Source: DASXRA01 sp036506155
GTDB lineage: Bacteria > Actinomycetota > Actinomycetes > Mycobacteriales > Jatrophihabitantaceae
NCBI GenBank assembly: GCA_036506155.1
Contig: DASXSF010000153.1
Location: 71,296 to 135,295 of the forward strand
DNA: 64,000 bases
Direction: 5' to 3'
Of the stretch, positions 63,920 through 64,000 are shown in pieces. The position numbers and the translations under genes are program-made. Each line of letters begins with the position of its first letter. The first letter of the stretch is position 1. The notes under the pieces were generated by a model. The model was not told the origin of the DNA. It searched no databases and saw only the letters and a program-made list of their open reading frames with translations.

Positions 63920-63975
63920 GTCGGGGTCTTCAAGATCGGCAGCGACCAAGCAAGCCGAGCGAAGAAGACCCCGAC
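63920..63975. repeat. 12-bp perfect inverted repeat near the window end
   Basis: GTCGGGGTCTTC (63920-63931) and GAAGACCCCGAC (63964-63975) are separated by 32 bases. An ATG at 63976 directly follows (MDDCRCGA, then the window ends), and the minus strand from the left arm reads MKTPTLIPWLRHAEHLTHAQI. It looks like the edge of another insertion element, but cannot be confirmed here. Confidence 0.35.
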
Positions 63976-64000
63976 ATGGACGACTGTAGGTGCGGCGCGC

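Larger units (their letters stand above)
55521..64000. mobile_element. tRNA-Glu-anchored integrative/genomic-island region (right end not in window)
   Basis: The region starts at the 3' end of tRNA-Glu with a tyrosine integrase, then holds an XRE gene, a dnaE2 fragment, an IS6-family element, a large helical-repeat gene and a decayed IS1380 transposase. Coding density drops and broken genes appear, unlike the tightly packed chromosome to the left. No second copy of the tRNA-Glu 3' end (GGTTCGAATCC...) was found up to 64000, so the far attachment site is outside or lost. Confidence 0.7.

Overview
The window is high-GC chromosomal DNA of an actinobacterium. GTG starts are common, genes are tightly packed with many 4-base ATGA/GTGA overlaps, and the gene content and order are strongly mycobacteria-like. 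From memory, the order ABC ATPase / echA / methyltransferase / acyltransferase / GT4 / methyltransferase / fixA / fixB / cysteine desulfurase / mnmA / MetE-like / ligA / ACT protein / gatCAB / lppZ-like lipoprotein / cfp6-like / ilvB / ilvN / ilvC / leuB / FAH protein / gltX follows the Mycobacterium tuberculosis Rv3042c-Rv2992c interval. The species cannot be named from this window. No mycobacterial PE/PPE genes are seen, so a related actinobacterial order outside Mycobacterium is more likely.

Layout. 1-7.6 kb: the 5' end of glgX, an ABC ATPase, a crotonase, then sugar and lipid genes (methyltransferases, HAD phosphatase, left-handed-helix acyltransferase, GT4 glycosyltransferase) resembling the mycobacterial methylglucose-polysaccharide locus, and a DJ-1 protein. 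7.7-9.7 kb: etfBA and a 40-aa acidic protein. 9.8-12.3 kb: a frame-broken MFS transporter and LhgO. 12.4-15.6 kb: cysteine desulfurase, mnmA and a MetE-like gene, translationally coupled. 15.5-26.2 kb: glycogen-debranching-like enzyme, ligA, GNAT, OafA-type acyltransferase, ACT protein and gatCAB. 26.2-33.9 kb: accessory enzymes, a divergent LysR/DJ-1 pair with twin operators, and an ArsR-SRPBCC-DinB operon. 34-37 kb: a zinc regulon (Zur-like regulator plus znuACB). 37-42.3 kb: membrane and lipoproteins, a 2-hydroxyacid dehydrogenase, a Cfp6-like protein and ilvD. 42.5-51.6 kb: branched-chain amino-acid block ilvB-ilvN-ilvC-leuB and cimA. ilvB and cimA are each preceded by the same kind of attenuator (short Leu/Val/Ile leader peptide, GC stem, U-tailed terminator). 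52-55.5 kb: FAH protein, gltX, HAD phosphatase, tRNA-Gln and tRNA-Glu.

55.5-64 kb is a mobile, decayed region inserted at the 3' end of tRNA-Glu. It holds a tyrosine integrase with a coupled XRE protein, a 3' fragment of dnaE2 cut by an IS6-family element with IS26-like ends, an 867-aa all-helical repeat protein resembling the C-terminal sensor of STAND NTPases but without an NTPase, a degenerate IS1380 transposase and small ORFs.

Three sequence-level patterns cross the window. First, many transcription-unit heads carry a TAnnnT-like -10 hexamer 6-8 nt before the start codon, which implies leaderless mRNAs and helps fix starts. Second, a GC-rich intergenic repeat of about 70-125 bp occurs four times. 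Third, convergent genes repeatedly overlap at their 3' ends. gatCAB, a glutamyl-tRNA synthetase, tRNA-Gln and tRNA-Glu in one window fit the indirect transamidation route to Gln-tRNA(Gln). All calls come from reading the sequence; no database search was run.
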